Of a DNA stretch of 25,794 nt, positions 1 to 6,817 are shown one piece after another. The stretch is from Promethearchaeota archaeon (GTDB lineage: Archaea; Asgardarchaeota; Lokiarchaeia; Sigynarchaeales; SOKP01). The translations under genes and the position numbers were made by a program. Each line of letters opens with the position of its first letter. The stretch's first letter is position 1. Below the pieces are notes generated by a model that was not told where the DNA came from, did not search any database, and saw nothing but the letters and a program-made list of their open reading frames with translations. The stretch is taken from assembly GCA_016839845.1 (NCBI GenBank), contig JAEOTL010000310.1, positions 1 to 25,794 of the forward strand. The letters are read 5' to 3'.

Positions 1-315
1 GATATAGTCAGGACTGTGGTCTTCTTTATCGAATTTCTGCTATTTGCAGAATTAAGCATGTGTCAAGCTTCAGGTATTCAATGTTTAAATCCTGCTTATG
101 GCGAAAAAGATGGGAGCATGAGAGGAAATACGATGATTTCAATGTTGTTATTACAACCCTTGATGTTTTTTCCGATCTTGGTGATAATGTTTATCACAAT
201 AGGATCTATTGAAATGATTCTATTAGTGATCCAAGGTCTTGTATTCCTTTACATTGCGGGGACCAGCCTTCCATTGCTGTATTTTGGTTTGAGGAAATTA
301 AATAAAATCGAATAA
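1..315 (+). CDS. C-terminal fragment of a multi-pass membrane protein (possible ABC-2 type permease)
   Basis: The reading frame is open from the first base of the window to the TAA at 313-315, so this is the 3' end of a gene that starts outside. About 104 residues are visible. They hold at least three hydrophobic segments: one at the very start (VVFFIEFLLFAELSM), one around LLQPLMFFPILVIMFITIG, and one around LLVIQGLVFLYIAG. A polar loop with NPAYGEKDGSMRGN lies between the first two. A loop with Asn-Pro and acidic residues before the last helices is reminiscent of ABC-2 type permease subunits, but no diagnostic motif is present and the function is uncertain. An internal GTG at 16 is open to upstream sequence and is unlikely to be the true start. 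Confidence 0.6.
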   Translation, partial: DIVRTVVFFIEFLLFAELSMCQASGIQCLNPAYGEKDGSMRGNTMISMLLLQPLMFFPILVIMFITIGSIEMILLVIQGLVFLYIAGTSLPLLYFGLRKLNKIE

Positions 316-344
316 GGGGAATTTTAATCTAAATCCCTTTTTTT
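314..344 (+). terminator. Hairpin plus T-run after the membrane-protein fragment
   Basis: The arms AAGGGGAATTT (314-324) and AAATCCCTT (331-339) pair with a two-base bulge and are followed by seven T (338-344). This sits directly on the stop codon of the partial gene and fits a transcription end. In archaea the T-run matters more than the hairpin. Confidence 0.5.
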
Positions 345-454
345 ATCAACTCTAAAATAAATAAAATATATTGGATAGGTGATGAATATAAGATTAAAAG
401 ATAGGTATTGGGTTCTGTATAGTTCTATAAAATGATAAATATGGAGAGAAAAAA

Positions 455-1096
455 ATGTCAGATAATATTGATTTAGAAGCTCTAGAAAAAAAAACGTGGA
501 GAACTACCCTTGTAGATGGGATTTTTGAGATTTATCTAGGTATTTTGCATTTGAGCCTTACTCTTGGTATTGTTCTCGATGAGGTTGTTCCTGCACCTTA
601 TAATTCAATTTTCTCTTTTTCAATCATTTTCATTGGGTTAATTTTTTTCCTTATCGCTAAAAAATACATAAGCCAACCAAGATTAGGCAAGGTTAAATTC
701 GGACGTGCACGAATTGTAAGAAAACTGAAAACAATTATTATTCTAACGATTAATTTTCTTATTGTGCTTATTATTTATTTAGTTGGTGCCTTAAATCCGC
801 AATTTAGATTAATCTTACCACCATATCTTTATGGATTAATCATCGGGTTATTATTTGTAACACTTCCCTTAAGTTTCGTTGCATATTTCCTTCAATTTAC
901 CCGGTTATATATAATTGCGTTATTATTTGGAATAGGATTCTTCCTTGATGAATTATTTGCACTCCTACTTATACCAGAACCGTTTGATTCACTTTTAGCA
1001 TTTGGGATGATAAGTATTGCTATTATAAGTATTGGAATAGTTGTTTTTATTCGTTTCTTGCAAAAATATCCATTACCAAAGGAGGAAATCACTTAA
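455..1096 (+). CDS. Six-helix membrane protein, paralogue A
   Basis: This 213-residue protein has a conserved cytosolic-looking start (IDLEALEKKTWRTT, then DGIFEIYLG) followed by about six hydrophobic segments. A basic loop carries QPRLGKVKFG at about residues 74-83, between helices 2 and 3. The C-terminus is a short basic tail ending in KYPLPKEE. It is clearly paralogous to the next gene (1099-1749): both share the N-terminal motif, the QPR-G-VKFG loop, TLPL..AYFL.F.RLY and the IRF..KYPLPK tail. A GGAG site lies just before the ATG. It starts a three-gene operon, with a two-base gap to the next gene, that ends in a winged-helix regulator. I do not recognise a named family or a catalytic motif, and no signal peptide is evident. 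A membrane sensor or envelope protein controlled by that regulator is inference only. Confidence 0.8.
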   Translation: MSDNIDLEALEKKTWRTTLVDGIFEIYLGILHLSLTLGIVLDEVVPAPYNSIFSFSIIFIGLIFFLIAKKYISQPRLGKVKFGRARIVRKLKTIIILTINFLIVLIIYLVGALNPQFRLILPPYLYGLIIGLLFVTLPLSFVAYFLQFTRLYIIALLFGIGFFLDELFALLLIPEPFDSLLAFGMISIAIISIGIVVFIRFLQKYPLPKEEIT

Positions 1097-1098
1097 AA

Positions 1099-1749
1099 AT
1101 GTCAGAAAAAATAGATCTAGAACAACTTGAGAAGAAATCGTGGCGTTCGACCTTTCAAGACGGACTTTGGGATATTTATTTGGGGTTACTTTTCATGGGT
1201 TTCGGAATTTTTTCGCAACTTTTTGATTCCGTTAGCGCTGTTAATGCCATTATAATCATTACAATTTGGTATGTCTCAGCATTTTTTTTCTTTTTTATCG
1301 GGAAAAAGAAAATTACTCAACCCCGCATGGGCTTTGTGAAGTTCGGCAAGAAACGCAAGAGTAAAAAGATTAAACTGTCGATTTTTTTAATGTTTATGGT
1401 TAGTGTAAATATAATATTTTTGTTTCTTCCCCTTAGTGGTTTTGAATTATCTCTGAACCCATTGATTTTCTTATTGATTGTAGGCTTAGTGTTTATTACT
1501 CTTCCACTTTGTGTGATTGCTTATTTTTTAGAATTTGATCGGTTATATCTAATGGCAATCATGGGGGGCTTAGGCTTGTTTATTTCCGAATTAATTCACC
1601 CGGTTGTGGGAAATCCACTTCATATGTTACTAACCTATTGTCCTATCGGAGGAATCATAGTCGTGTGGGGCGCTATCGTTTTAATTCGATTTATTAAAAA
1701 ATATCCTCTTCCGAAGAGCGAACAAATACAGGAGGTGAAAGATGGGTAA
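1099..1749 (+). CDS. Six-helix membrane protein, paralogue B
   Basis: This 216-residue protein is the tandem paralogue of the preceding gene, with the same layout: N-terminal IDLEQLEKKSWRST and DGLWDIYLG, then about six transmembrane segments. A basic loop holds QPRMGFVKFGKKRK, and the tail reads LIRFIKKYPLPK. It begins two bases after the previous stop, and a GGAGG site lies in the end of the previous gene (about 1080-1084). Its last eight bases overlap the start of the winged-helix gene, so all three are probably co-transcribed and translationally coupled. The clear divergence between the copies suggests an old duplication that may form a heteromeric pair. No enzymatic motif is visible and the function is unknown. 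Confidence 0.8.
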   Translation: MSEKIDLEQLEKKSWRSTFQDGLWDIYLGLLFMGFGIFSQLFDSVSAVNAIIIITIWYVSAFFFFFIGKKKITQPRMGFVKFGKKRKSKKIKLSIFLMFMVSVNIIFLFLPLSGFELSLNPLIFLLIVGLVFITLPLCVIAYFLEFDRLYLMAIMGGLGLFISELIHPVVGNPLHMLLTYCPIGGIIVVWGAIVLIRFIKKYPLPKSEQIQEVKDG

Positions 1750-2074
1750 AAAACCCGAGAAATTAAATCCAATAAATCCCTCTTTACCTCCGATAGATCG
1801 ACTCATTCACGAACCCGCACGTTTGACAATCTTAGCTAATTTATACGTCGTTAAAGAGGTAGATTTTATTTTCCTAAAAAATCAAACAGAAATGACGTGG
1901 GGGAATCTCAGTAGTCACCTCAGTAAACTCGAGGAAGCTGGGTATGTGAGTGTTAAAAAAGAAATAGCTGGTAAGAAGACTAAAACGCGTATTAAGCTAA
2001 CTGAAGAGGGACGAGGAGCATTTCGAGAATATCGGCAAAAAATGGATAGCTTTCTTAAAGGTCTCCCAGAATGA
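1742..2074 (+). CDS. Winged-helix transcriptional regulator
   Basis: This 110-residue protein looks like the stand-alone winged-helix DNA-binding family related to MarR/ArsR. It has the entry motif DRLIHEPARLTILANLYVV and then a recognition-helix region with MTWGNLSSHLSKLEEAGYVSV. The wing carries KKEIAGKKTKTRIKLTEEGR, and the tail FREYRQKMDSFLKGL resembles the dimerisation helix of this group. No sensor domain or metal-binding cysteines are present. A strong AGGAGGTGA site lies just before the ATG, inside the upstream membrane-protein gene, which it overlaps by eight bases. In bacteria, regulators of this type are often found next to small membrane proteins that they are presumed to control. 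Regulation of this operon is therefore the simplest reading, but it is inference. Confidence 0.85.
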   Translation: MGKKPEKLNPINPSLPPIDRLIHEPARLTILANLYVVKEVDFIFLKNQTEMTWGNLSSHLSKLEEAGYVSVKKEIAGKKTKTRIKLTEEGRGAFREYRQKMDSFLKGLPE

Positions 2075-2155
2075 TCAAGATCTAACTAGGTTTCATAAAT
2101 AATAAATAAAAATAAAAAAAAATTGTTTCTCACAGATGGTTAAAGATTTACTAAA

Positions 2156-2647
2156 TTAACAACATCCATCTTGCTCGTGACCGCATCCACAACCACAAGC
2201 ACTGGGTGGATCAGGGTCTAATTTTGTATCAACAACCTTAATTTTGAAATTTAAGGTTTTCCCCGCCATTGGATGGTTTAAATCGATAATCACATGGTCC
2301 TCTTCAACAGATTTTATGGAAGCAGGTGTTTGACCTTGAGGTCCCATTACCATGAGCATCATACCTGGTTCGATCTCCAGATTCTTAGGGAATTGATCTT
2401 TTGAAATTTTTTGAGAGAAGCCTTCTCTTCGTTCACCATAGGCTTCAGAAGGTTCAAGTCTTATGGTATACTCTTCCCCAAGATTTTTTCCTATAACAGA
2501 ATTATCGAATCCCTTAATTAATTGTCCAGCTCCTACTTGGAATTTCAAGGGGTCGCCTCCGTTCATATTTGTGCTATCAAACACAGTCCCATCATCAAAA
2601 GTTCCTTCGTATTCGACTTTTATCCATTCTCCTTTTTGAACTGACAT
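2156..2647 (-). CDS. FKBP-type peptidyl-prolyl cis-trans isomerase, SlyD-like with metal-binding tail
   Basis: This cytoplasmic folding helper and prolyl isomerase has 163 residues. The FKBP half-domain is seen in VEYEGTFDDGTVFDST, PLKFQVGAGQLIKGFD and the EPSEAYGER motif. The inserted-in-flap (IF) chaperone domain follows. The chain then returns to the FKBP fold with DLNHPMAGKTLNFKIKVV, the SlyD/archaeal short-FKBP signature. The tail has SACGCGCGHEQDGCC, a Cys/His-rich segment typical of nickel- or zinc-binding SlyD tails. A GTG three codons upstream (2656) is possible, but the ATG at 2647 starts a normal MSVQKGE N-terminus. It also lies about 25 bases from a TATA-like element, so a leaderless transcript is likely. 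No operon partner is evident. Confidence 0.92.
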   Translation of the reverse strand: MSVQKGEWIKVEYEGTFDDGTVFDSTNMNGGDPLKFQVGAGQLIKGFDNSVIGKNLGEEYTIRLEPSEAYGERREGFSQKISKDQFPKNLEIEPGMMLMVMGPQGQTPASIKSVEEDHVIIDLNHPMAGKTLNFKIKVVDTKLDPDPPSACGCGCGHEQDGCC

Positions 2648-2657
2648 GTATATCACG

Positions 2658-2679
2658 TTTTATAATTATTATAAAAATA
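2658..2679 (-). promoter_or_regulatory. TATA promoter with palindrome for the FKBP gene
   Basis: Minus-strand TTTTTATAA lies about 25 bases before the ATG at 2647. It is embedded in a perfect inverted repeat, TTTTATAAT-T-ATTATAAAA, at 2658-2676 on the plus strand. The AT-only composition means the palindrome could be chance. Confidence 0.45.
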
Positions 2680-2757
2680 ATAGTGGGATGACTTAAGAGT
2701 TAATTGATTATAATTTAATAATCGTACAAATAAAACAACCCTATTTAAAATAAAGTG

Positions 2758-3147
2758 TTATCTCCCAAAAAACGATTGAATAAATGTATCTGAAAATTGC
2801 CTTCTCTGAACCCCTTCTGTTTGAATTTTTTCTCGGATCTCAGACTTATTGAAAGCTCCTTCTACTGCTCGAAGGAATAAGTCTCCATCAGAAGATAATT
2901 GATACTTATTATAATCTGGTCGGGAGATAAGAGAGGATTTGATTAAAATTGTTAGATGATTTGATAAAGCTGTTTTTTGTAAATTAGTTTCTTGTTTTAA
3001 ATCACTGAATGTTTTTTCCCCGGTTAATAATGTGACTAAAATTCTTAACCTCTTCTCATTGCCAATCGTCTTTAAAATGCGTAAGATTTCCCCAAAGGAC
3101 ACTTCAAGAGCAGTTAGCAACCCATACAAAGTTTTTTTCTCTGACAT
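2758..3147 (-). CDS. ArsR-like winged-helix regulator
   Basis: This 129-residue protein has an ArsR-type winged helix at residues 20-90. It contains ILKTIGNEKRLRILVTLLTGEKTFSDLKQETNLQKTALSNHL in consecutive parts (helix 1 to the recognition helix), then SSLISRPDYNKYQLSSDG for the wing. No CxC metal site is present, so it is not a classical metal sensor. It follows the GyrI-like gene by 18 bases with an AGGAAGA site, so the two form a bicistron: a DNA-binding subunit and a separate ligand-binding subunit. This layout suggests the two proteins do together what a single AraC/MerR-type activator with a GyrI-like domain does elsewhere; that is inference. The C-terminal 35 residues are basic and of unknown role. 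Confidence 0.85.
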   Translation of the reverse strand: MSEKKTLYGLLTALEVSFGEILRILKTIGNEKRLRILVTLLTGEKTFSDLKQETNLQKTALSNHLTILIKSSLISRPDYNKYQLSSDGDLFLRAVEGAFNKSEIREKIQTEGVQRRQFSDTFIQSFFGR

Positions 3148-3165
3148 TGTAATTCTTCCTATTTT

Positions 3166-3675
3166 TCATACTTCTTTAATCGGTATATACCAATCAATTT
3201 CGGATTCGGGATCATCAAGACCTTTATAACGACGACGGTCATACATTTGAAGCACATAAGGATATCCTTGCTCATATCCATTTTGTGGCATCCATTCTTT
3301 ATACACATAACCCCCTGTTTCAAATTTGTTTGCCATGGTACTAGTAAAAATAGCATAAGTTGTTTTTGGGAGTATCTTTAAGAACATTTCCAAAGGAACT
3401 TCGTCTATACTACTAATCTCCATACCCACCATCAGATAGTAATTTTGAGTTTCTTTAAATTCTTCAGGTTCAAGATGTAATTCCCATGCAATGTTAGTAT
3501 CTAAACTAATTTTGTTCATTAAAAGGTTATATTTATAAGAAAGGGCACCAAACCGTTGCCATAGTTTTCCTACCTCATTTTCAATAGACCATTCCTCAGC
3601 AGAATGAAAGGGATCCCCATAAAAAACACAGCCTAACAGTTTGAAAGATTTATCTTCGAGAATTGTTATTTCCAT
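3166..3675 (-). CDS. GyrI-like small-molecule-binding protein
   Basis: This 169-residue protein resembles the GyrI-like/AraC effector-binding fold (Pfam GyrI-like, SHS2 modules). It opens with MEITILEDKSFKLLGC and contains a first repeat around VGKLWQRFGAL. The second half has the typical pattern LPKTTYAIFTSTMANKF followed by a Trp/Pro-rich hinge, YKEWMPQNGYE, and an acidic end, DPESEIDWYIPI. The late Glu and the aromatic pocket are typical of members that bind cationic or hydrophobic drugs. It has no DNA-binding domain; the ArsR-like gene 18 bases downstream would supply one. A second in-frame ATG at 3687 would add four residues; 3675 gives the canonical family start. Confidence 0.82.
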   Translation of the reverse strand: MEITILEDKSFKLLGCVFYGDPFHSAEEWSIENEVGKLWQRFGALSYKYNLLMNKISLDTNIAWELHLEPEEFKETQNYYLMVGMEISSIDEVPLEMFLKILPKTTYAIFTSTMANKFETGGYVYKEWMPQNGYEQGYPYVLQMYDRRRYKGLDDPESEIDWYIPIKEV

Positions 3676-3724
3676 GATGAAAATCATAAAGTTTTGACTT
3701 CTATAATAAAAAAATAGATACAGA

Positions 3725-3736
3725 ACTATTTAAGCT
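3725..3736 (-). promoter_or_regulatory. Likely TATA element of the GyrI-ArsR bicistron
   Basis: Minus-strand AGCTTAAATAGTT lies about 50-60 bases upstream of the ATG at 3675, predicting a short leader. The 140-base gap up to 3828 also holds a plus-strand candidate, GATTTAAATAG near 3775, for the divergent TrmO-like gene. Confidence 0.4.
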
Positions 3737-3828
3737 TTCCTATTTTTAGTGAATGAGTCCTAGAAATATCGGAAGATTTAAATAGTAATCTAAATATCTA
3801 GAAACTACCGATAAAAAGGTACACAACA

Positions 3829-4341
3829 ATGAGAGAAGAAAAATTCATATTGAAACCCGTAGGTCATGTAAGAGTTGAAGGAAATGATCCTTTGAATGCT
3901 GATTACTATGTGGATATCGATCCAAATTATCACTCGGCATTGAAGGCATTAAATAAGTTTAGTCATGTAATGGTTTTATGGTGGGCTCATAAGAATGACA
4001 CTGAGGCAATCAGGAGCCAAGAACAATGGTCTATCACGCCACCATATGGAGAAAATCCACAAGAGACGGGAATTTTTGCTACTCGGGCAGAGTACCGTCC
4101 AAATCCTATCGCGATTACAACTACTCCCATTATAGAAGTTGATGAGAAGAAGGGGATCGTTAAAGTAGGGGGGCTGGATGCGTTTAATGGGACACCTGTA
4201 ATTGACCTTAAAGCGTACTTTCCCATCTGTGATAGAGTTAGAGATTGTCATATTGCACCATGGTTGAAAGAATGGCCAGAATGGATGGAAGATGGAATTA
4301 CATGGTGGCAAGAACAAGGTTTTTTTGAGGATAACGAATGA
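3829..4341 (+). CDS. TrmO/TsaA-family SAM-dependent methyltransferase
   Basis: This 170-residue protein belongs to the TrmO (UPF0066) family. The best-known member N6-methylates t6A37 in tRNA with S-adenosylmethionine through a small beta-barrel. Visible family motifs are KPVGHVRV at the start, NKFSHVMVLWWAH, GIFATRAEYRPNPIAITT (residues 81-97) and GGLDAFNGTPVIDLKAYFP (114-132). The length matches the N-terminal catalytic domain only; the C-terminal extension of the E. coli enzyme is absent, as is common in archaea. The conserved tail of the RPNPIG-LS motif has become RPNPIAITT, and the region between FSH and FATR is unusual (QEQWSITPPYGENP). It may therefore be a paralogue with another substrate. 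It is followed by a hairpin and T-run, so it is probably monocistronic. Confidence 0.88.
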   Translation: MREEKFILKPVGHVRVEGNDPLNADYYVDIDPNYHSALKALNKFSHVMVLWWAHKNDTEAIRSQEQWSITPPYGENPQETGIFATRAEYRPNPIAITTTPIIEVDEKKGIVKVGGLDAFNGTPVIDLKAYFPICDRVRDCHIAPWLKEWPEWMEDGITWWQEQGFFEDNE

Positions 4342-4344
4342 TAC

Positions 4345-4377
4345 ACTTAAATCTAGTTTTAAGTTTTAAATTTTTTT
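4345..4377 (+). terminator. Hairpin plus T-run after the TrmO-like gene
   Basis: The arms ACTTAAA (4345-4351) and TTTAAGT (4358-4364) form a seven-pair stem with a six-base loop. A run of seven T follows at 4371-4377, just after the stop codon. Confidence 0.5.
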
Positions 4378-4418
4378 AATTACAATAATAAACATGAAAA
4401 AAAAGTAGGATAAAAATT

Positions 4419-4994
4419 ATGGATAGCAAAAAAATCCCAAAAACTGGGAGAATTGGAAGATTTGCCAAGATAATTGAAAAAGATCATGGAGAAGACTTGC
4501 TGCTGGAAGTGATGCAAGACTCTGATAAATATGCTTCATTAAAAGCCCCTGAAAAAGCTGCATGGTGGTTTTCTGCTATGGAAAGATTGGAAAAAGGAGT
4601 AGGTAATGAAAAATCTATAGGAATTATGAAACAATGTGGTCAGAAATGTTGTGGACAGGGGATAAGAAAAACTGCAAAGAGATTAATGGATGAATCAAAA
4701 TCAATGGAAGATTTTCTAGAAAAAGCTAGTAATTATGAAGTAAAAGAAGGAGAAATAGAATATATATTAAAAGATGATAAAACAATAATTGGAACTTTCA
4801 ACAGATGTTTTTGCGGGCAAGTTAAACAAACCAAAATACCTTTTAAAAATACAATTTATTGTCAATGTTCCGCTGAATTTCATAAGCAATTTTTTATAGC
4901 TGCCCTTGAGAAGCCTATCGAAGTTGAACTGACTCAATCAATAATTAGTGGAGCAAAGACTTGTAGATTTGTTATTCACATTAAAGAGGAGTAA
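4419..4994 (+). CDS. Cysteine-rich protein of unknown function
   Basis: This 191-residue soluble protein has eight cysteines. C73, C77 and C78 sit in CGQKCCGQG, C130 and C132 in RCFCGQ, C148 and C150 in CQCSAEFHKQFF, and C182 stands near the end. An AGGAT site lies before the ATG. The N-terminal half is helical. The second half (EGEIEYILKDDKTIIGTFNRCFCG to GAKTCRFVIHI) reads like the closing part of V4R or thiazoline-carboxylate-hydrolase-like folds, where a conserved Cys sits in a final strand. That resemblance is weak. The paired cysteines suggest a bound metal or an Fe-S centre. Its neighbours are a TrmO-like enzyme and a GNAT, with no clear functional link. I do not recognise the family with confidence. 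Confidence 0.75.
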   Translation: MDSKKIPKTGRIGRFAKIIEKDHGEDLLLEVMQDSDKYASLKAPEKAAWWFSAMERLEKGVGNEKSIGIMKQCGQKCCGQGIRKTAKRLMDESKSMEDFLEKASNYEVKEGEIEYILKDDKTIIGTFNRCFCGQVKQTKIPFKNTIYCQCSAEFHKQFFIAALEKPIEVELTQSIISGAKTCRFVIHIKEE

Positions 4995-5060
4995 AGTTAT
5001 ACATTAGATCGGTAATTTAATTTCGATTTTTGTATTAAAACATGAAAAGAGGGAAGAAAA

Positions 5061-5831
5061 ATGGTAAGAATTTTAGATGTGAATGAGCAAAATATTGAAG
5101 AACAAGAGTTATTTTGCAAAAAAACAAAGAAGAAATTCCCAGGTTATCAAAACAAAGTCAAATGGATAAAGGAACGTTTTAAAGAAGGTTTGAAATACAA
5201 ACTGCTATTAGTAAAGGAAGGGAATAAAGAAACTTCCCGTGGAATGATTGAATATATCCCTGGGGAGTATAATTGGCGGGGAATCCAAGCTGACGGATGG
5301 ATGGTTATCCATTGCTTATGGGTAGTAGGGAAATATAAGAACAAAGGTTATGGTAATGAACTTCTACAACTAGTCATAAAGGATGCAAAGGAACAAGGAA
5401 TGCATGGAATCGTGGGTATGTCAGCTGATAAAGGAGGATGGCTACCAAATACAAAAATATATCTTAGTAATGGGTTTGAAAAGGTGGATGAGATTGAACC
5501 ATATTTTGGCCTGTATGCAAAAATTTTTTCTAAAAATCCCCCAAAGCCGAAATTCCATCCACTTTCTGAGGATATGATTCAGAAATACAGCAAGGGTGTC
5601 ACTATTATTTATACTGACCAATGTCCCTATATCGTAGATCTTGTCGAAGAACTAAAGGATAGTTTTAAAAATAAGAAAGATATGTTCAATGCTCAGAAGT
5701 TAAATAACTGTAAAGAAGCCCAACAAAATGGTGTATTTCCATATGGCACATATTGTATTTGCCTAGATGGGAAAATTTCTTTATACAAGCACTCCACTAA
5801 AAAGGATATTCTTCAACACTTAAATTCTTAA
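5061..5831 (+). CDS. GNAT acetyltransferase with YoaP-like C-terminal domain
   Basis: This 256-residue protein has two domains. Residues 1-158 form a GCN5-related N-acetyltransferase fold: the acetyl-CoA-binding motif GKYKNKGYGNELL is at 90-102, preceded by the strand MVIHCLWVV, and the late strand IYLSNGFEKV is at 133-142. Residues about 175-256 match the YoaP-like domain often fused to such GNATs. This part has a thioredoxin-like look: TIIYTDQCPYIVDLVEEL, then NAQKLNNCKEAQQNG, then PYGTYCICLDGKI. The acceptor substrate is not known for this family. The start ATG is preceded by GAGGGA. The gap to the next gene is 45 bases and includes a TATA-like element, so it is probably transcribed alone. 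Confidence 0.88.
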   Translation: MVRILDVNEQNIEEQELFCKKTKKKFPGYQNKVKWIKERFKEGLKYKLLLVKEGNKETSRGMIEYIPGEYNWRGIQADGWMVIHCLWVVGKYKNKGYGNELLQLVIKDAKEQGMHGIVGMSADKGGWLPNTKIYLSNGFEKVDEIEPYFGLYAKIFSKNPPKPKFHPLSEDMIQKYSKGVTIIYTDQCPYIVDLVEELKDSFKNKKDMFNAQKLNNCKEAQQNGVFPYGTYCICLDGKISLYKHSTKKDILQHLNS

Positions 5832-5841
5832 AAATACCTAT

Positions 5842-5853
5842 TATTATTATAAA
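5842..5853 (+). promoter_or_regulatory. TATA element of the Fpg/Nei-like gene
   Basis: TTATTATAAATG is centred about 26 bases before position 5873. This predicts transcription starting within a few bases of the ATG at 5877, an almost leaderless message that supports the chosen start. Confidence 0.45.
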
Positions 5854-5876
5854 TGCCAAAATGAGTTGATTGTCCA

Positions 5877-6719
5877 ATGAGTATTGAGTTACCAGAAGCC
5901 TTAATTCTTGCTAGACAAATGGATAGGGAATTAATCGGAAAACTGATTGAAGATTACGAGCTTAGAGATTATGAAAGGCTCCAAAAAATCGGGTTCTTGA
6001 ATGAAAATATCAAGGATTTTGATTTACTGTTAGGAAGTAATATAAAGTCAGTTATAGCAAGAGGAAATCTTATCCGGATGATATTAACCAATGATACTAA
6101 TCTATTGATTGGTCCAGAATATGGTGGGAAAGTATTATATCATAAAGATATTAAAAAACTTCCTGAGAAAATTCATTTGAAACTCGTTTTCACGGATAAG
6201 ACGGTATTAACAATACGACTTACAGGGATGGGAGCTTTAAAAACTGTCAAAAACAGCGATTTACAGCAATCTTATCTATATCAGCGAGATTTTTCTGATG
6301 TTCTATCACCCTTAGATGAAACATTCACCATGGAAAATTTTTCAGAATTGTTGATGACTTTGAAGAGAGGAATTAAATCAATACTTGTTGGGAAAGATGC
6401 TGTACTTGTGGGCTTATCTAACAGTGCGTTTCAGGATATAATTTATAGAGCCAAACTTTTTCCCAAAATAAAAGGTTCTGATTTAAATGAATATCAACAA
6501 AAGGCACTATTTGAATCTATCAATACCGTGGTAAATGAAAGGATTAGATTAGGGGGCAAATTTCAGTTTGTTGACTTATACGGAAAAAAAGGTCTGTATA
6601 TACCCGCGATGGGACCCAATATGAAGGGGAAAACATGTTCTGAATGCGGTTCTGGTATAGAAAAATTTAGTGTGGGAGGAGGACAAATCTATTATTGTCC
6701 CCAATGTCAAGAAGGATGA
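5877..6719 (+). CDS. Fpg/Nei-family DNA glycosylase-like protein lacking the N-terminal proline
   Basis: This 280-residue protein has the full layout of formamidopyrimidine-DNA glycosylase/endonuclease VIII. The N-terminal helix starts IELPEALILARQM. A beta-sandwich domain follows, then the helix-two-turn-helix segment VGLSNSAFQDIIYRAKLFP (178-196). A C-terminal zinc finger uses C254, C257, C274 and C277 (TCSECG and CPQCQ). Such enzymes excise oxidised bases through the N-terminal amine after Met removal. The classical start is Met-Pro-Glu-Leu-Pro-Glu; here it is Met-Ser-Ile-Glu-Leu-Pro-Glu, so Ile takes the place of proline and one residue is added. An in-frame TGA at 5862-5864 and no other start codon leave 5877 as the only ATG start. 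A subgroup annotated as endonuclease VIII in bacteria also lacks this proline, from memory. Confidence 0.88.
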   Translation: MSIELPEALILARQMDRELIGKLIEDYELRDYERLQKIGFLNENIKDFDLLLGSNIKSVIARGNLIRMILTNDTNLLIGPEYGGKVLYHKDIKKLPEKIHLKLVFTDKTVLTIRLTGMGALKTVKNSDLQQSYLYQRDFSDVLSPLDETFTMENFSELLMTLKRGIKSILVGKDAVLVGLSNSAFQDIIYRAKLFPKIKGSDLNEYQQKALFESINTVVNERIRLGGKFQFVDLYGKKGLYIPAMGPNMKGKTCSECGSGIEKFSVGGGQIYYCPQCQEG

Positions 6720-6817
6720 TTCCCTTAATTATCCCTGTGAGTAAGTTAGTAATAACCTGATTGATCTTAAGAAAAAGGTTAAAAAAATTTTTTATTTTTA
6801 AGAAATCTATAAGATCT

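Noticed and set aside
3976..4317. Minus-strand open frames of 79 and 113 residues opposite the TrmO-like gene
   Set aside because: Antisense to conserved motifs of the plus-strand gene; Trp/Cys-rich composition typical of a reverse-strand artefact.
6753..6799. Possible terminator TAACCT...AGGTTA plus T-rich stretch between the Fpg-like and nitroreductase genes
   Set aside because: Only six pairs with a 17-base loop, and the T-run lies 7-18 bases beyond the stem and is interrupted. The T-run may still end transcription, but the hairpin is not convincing.
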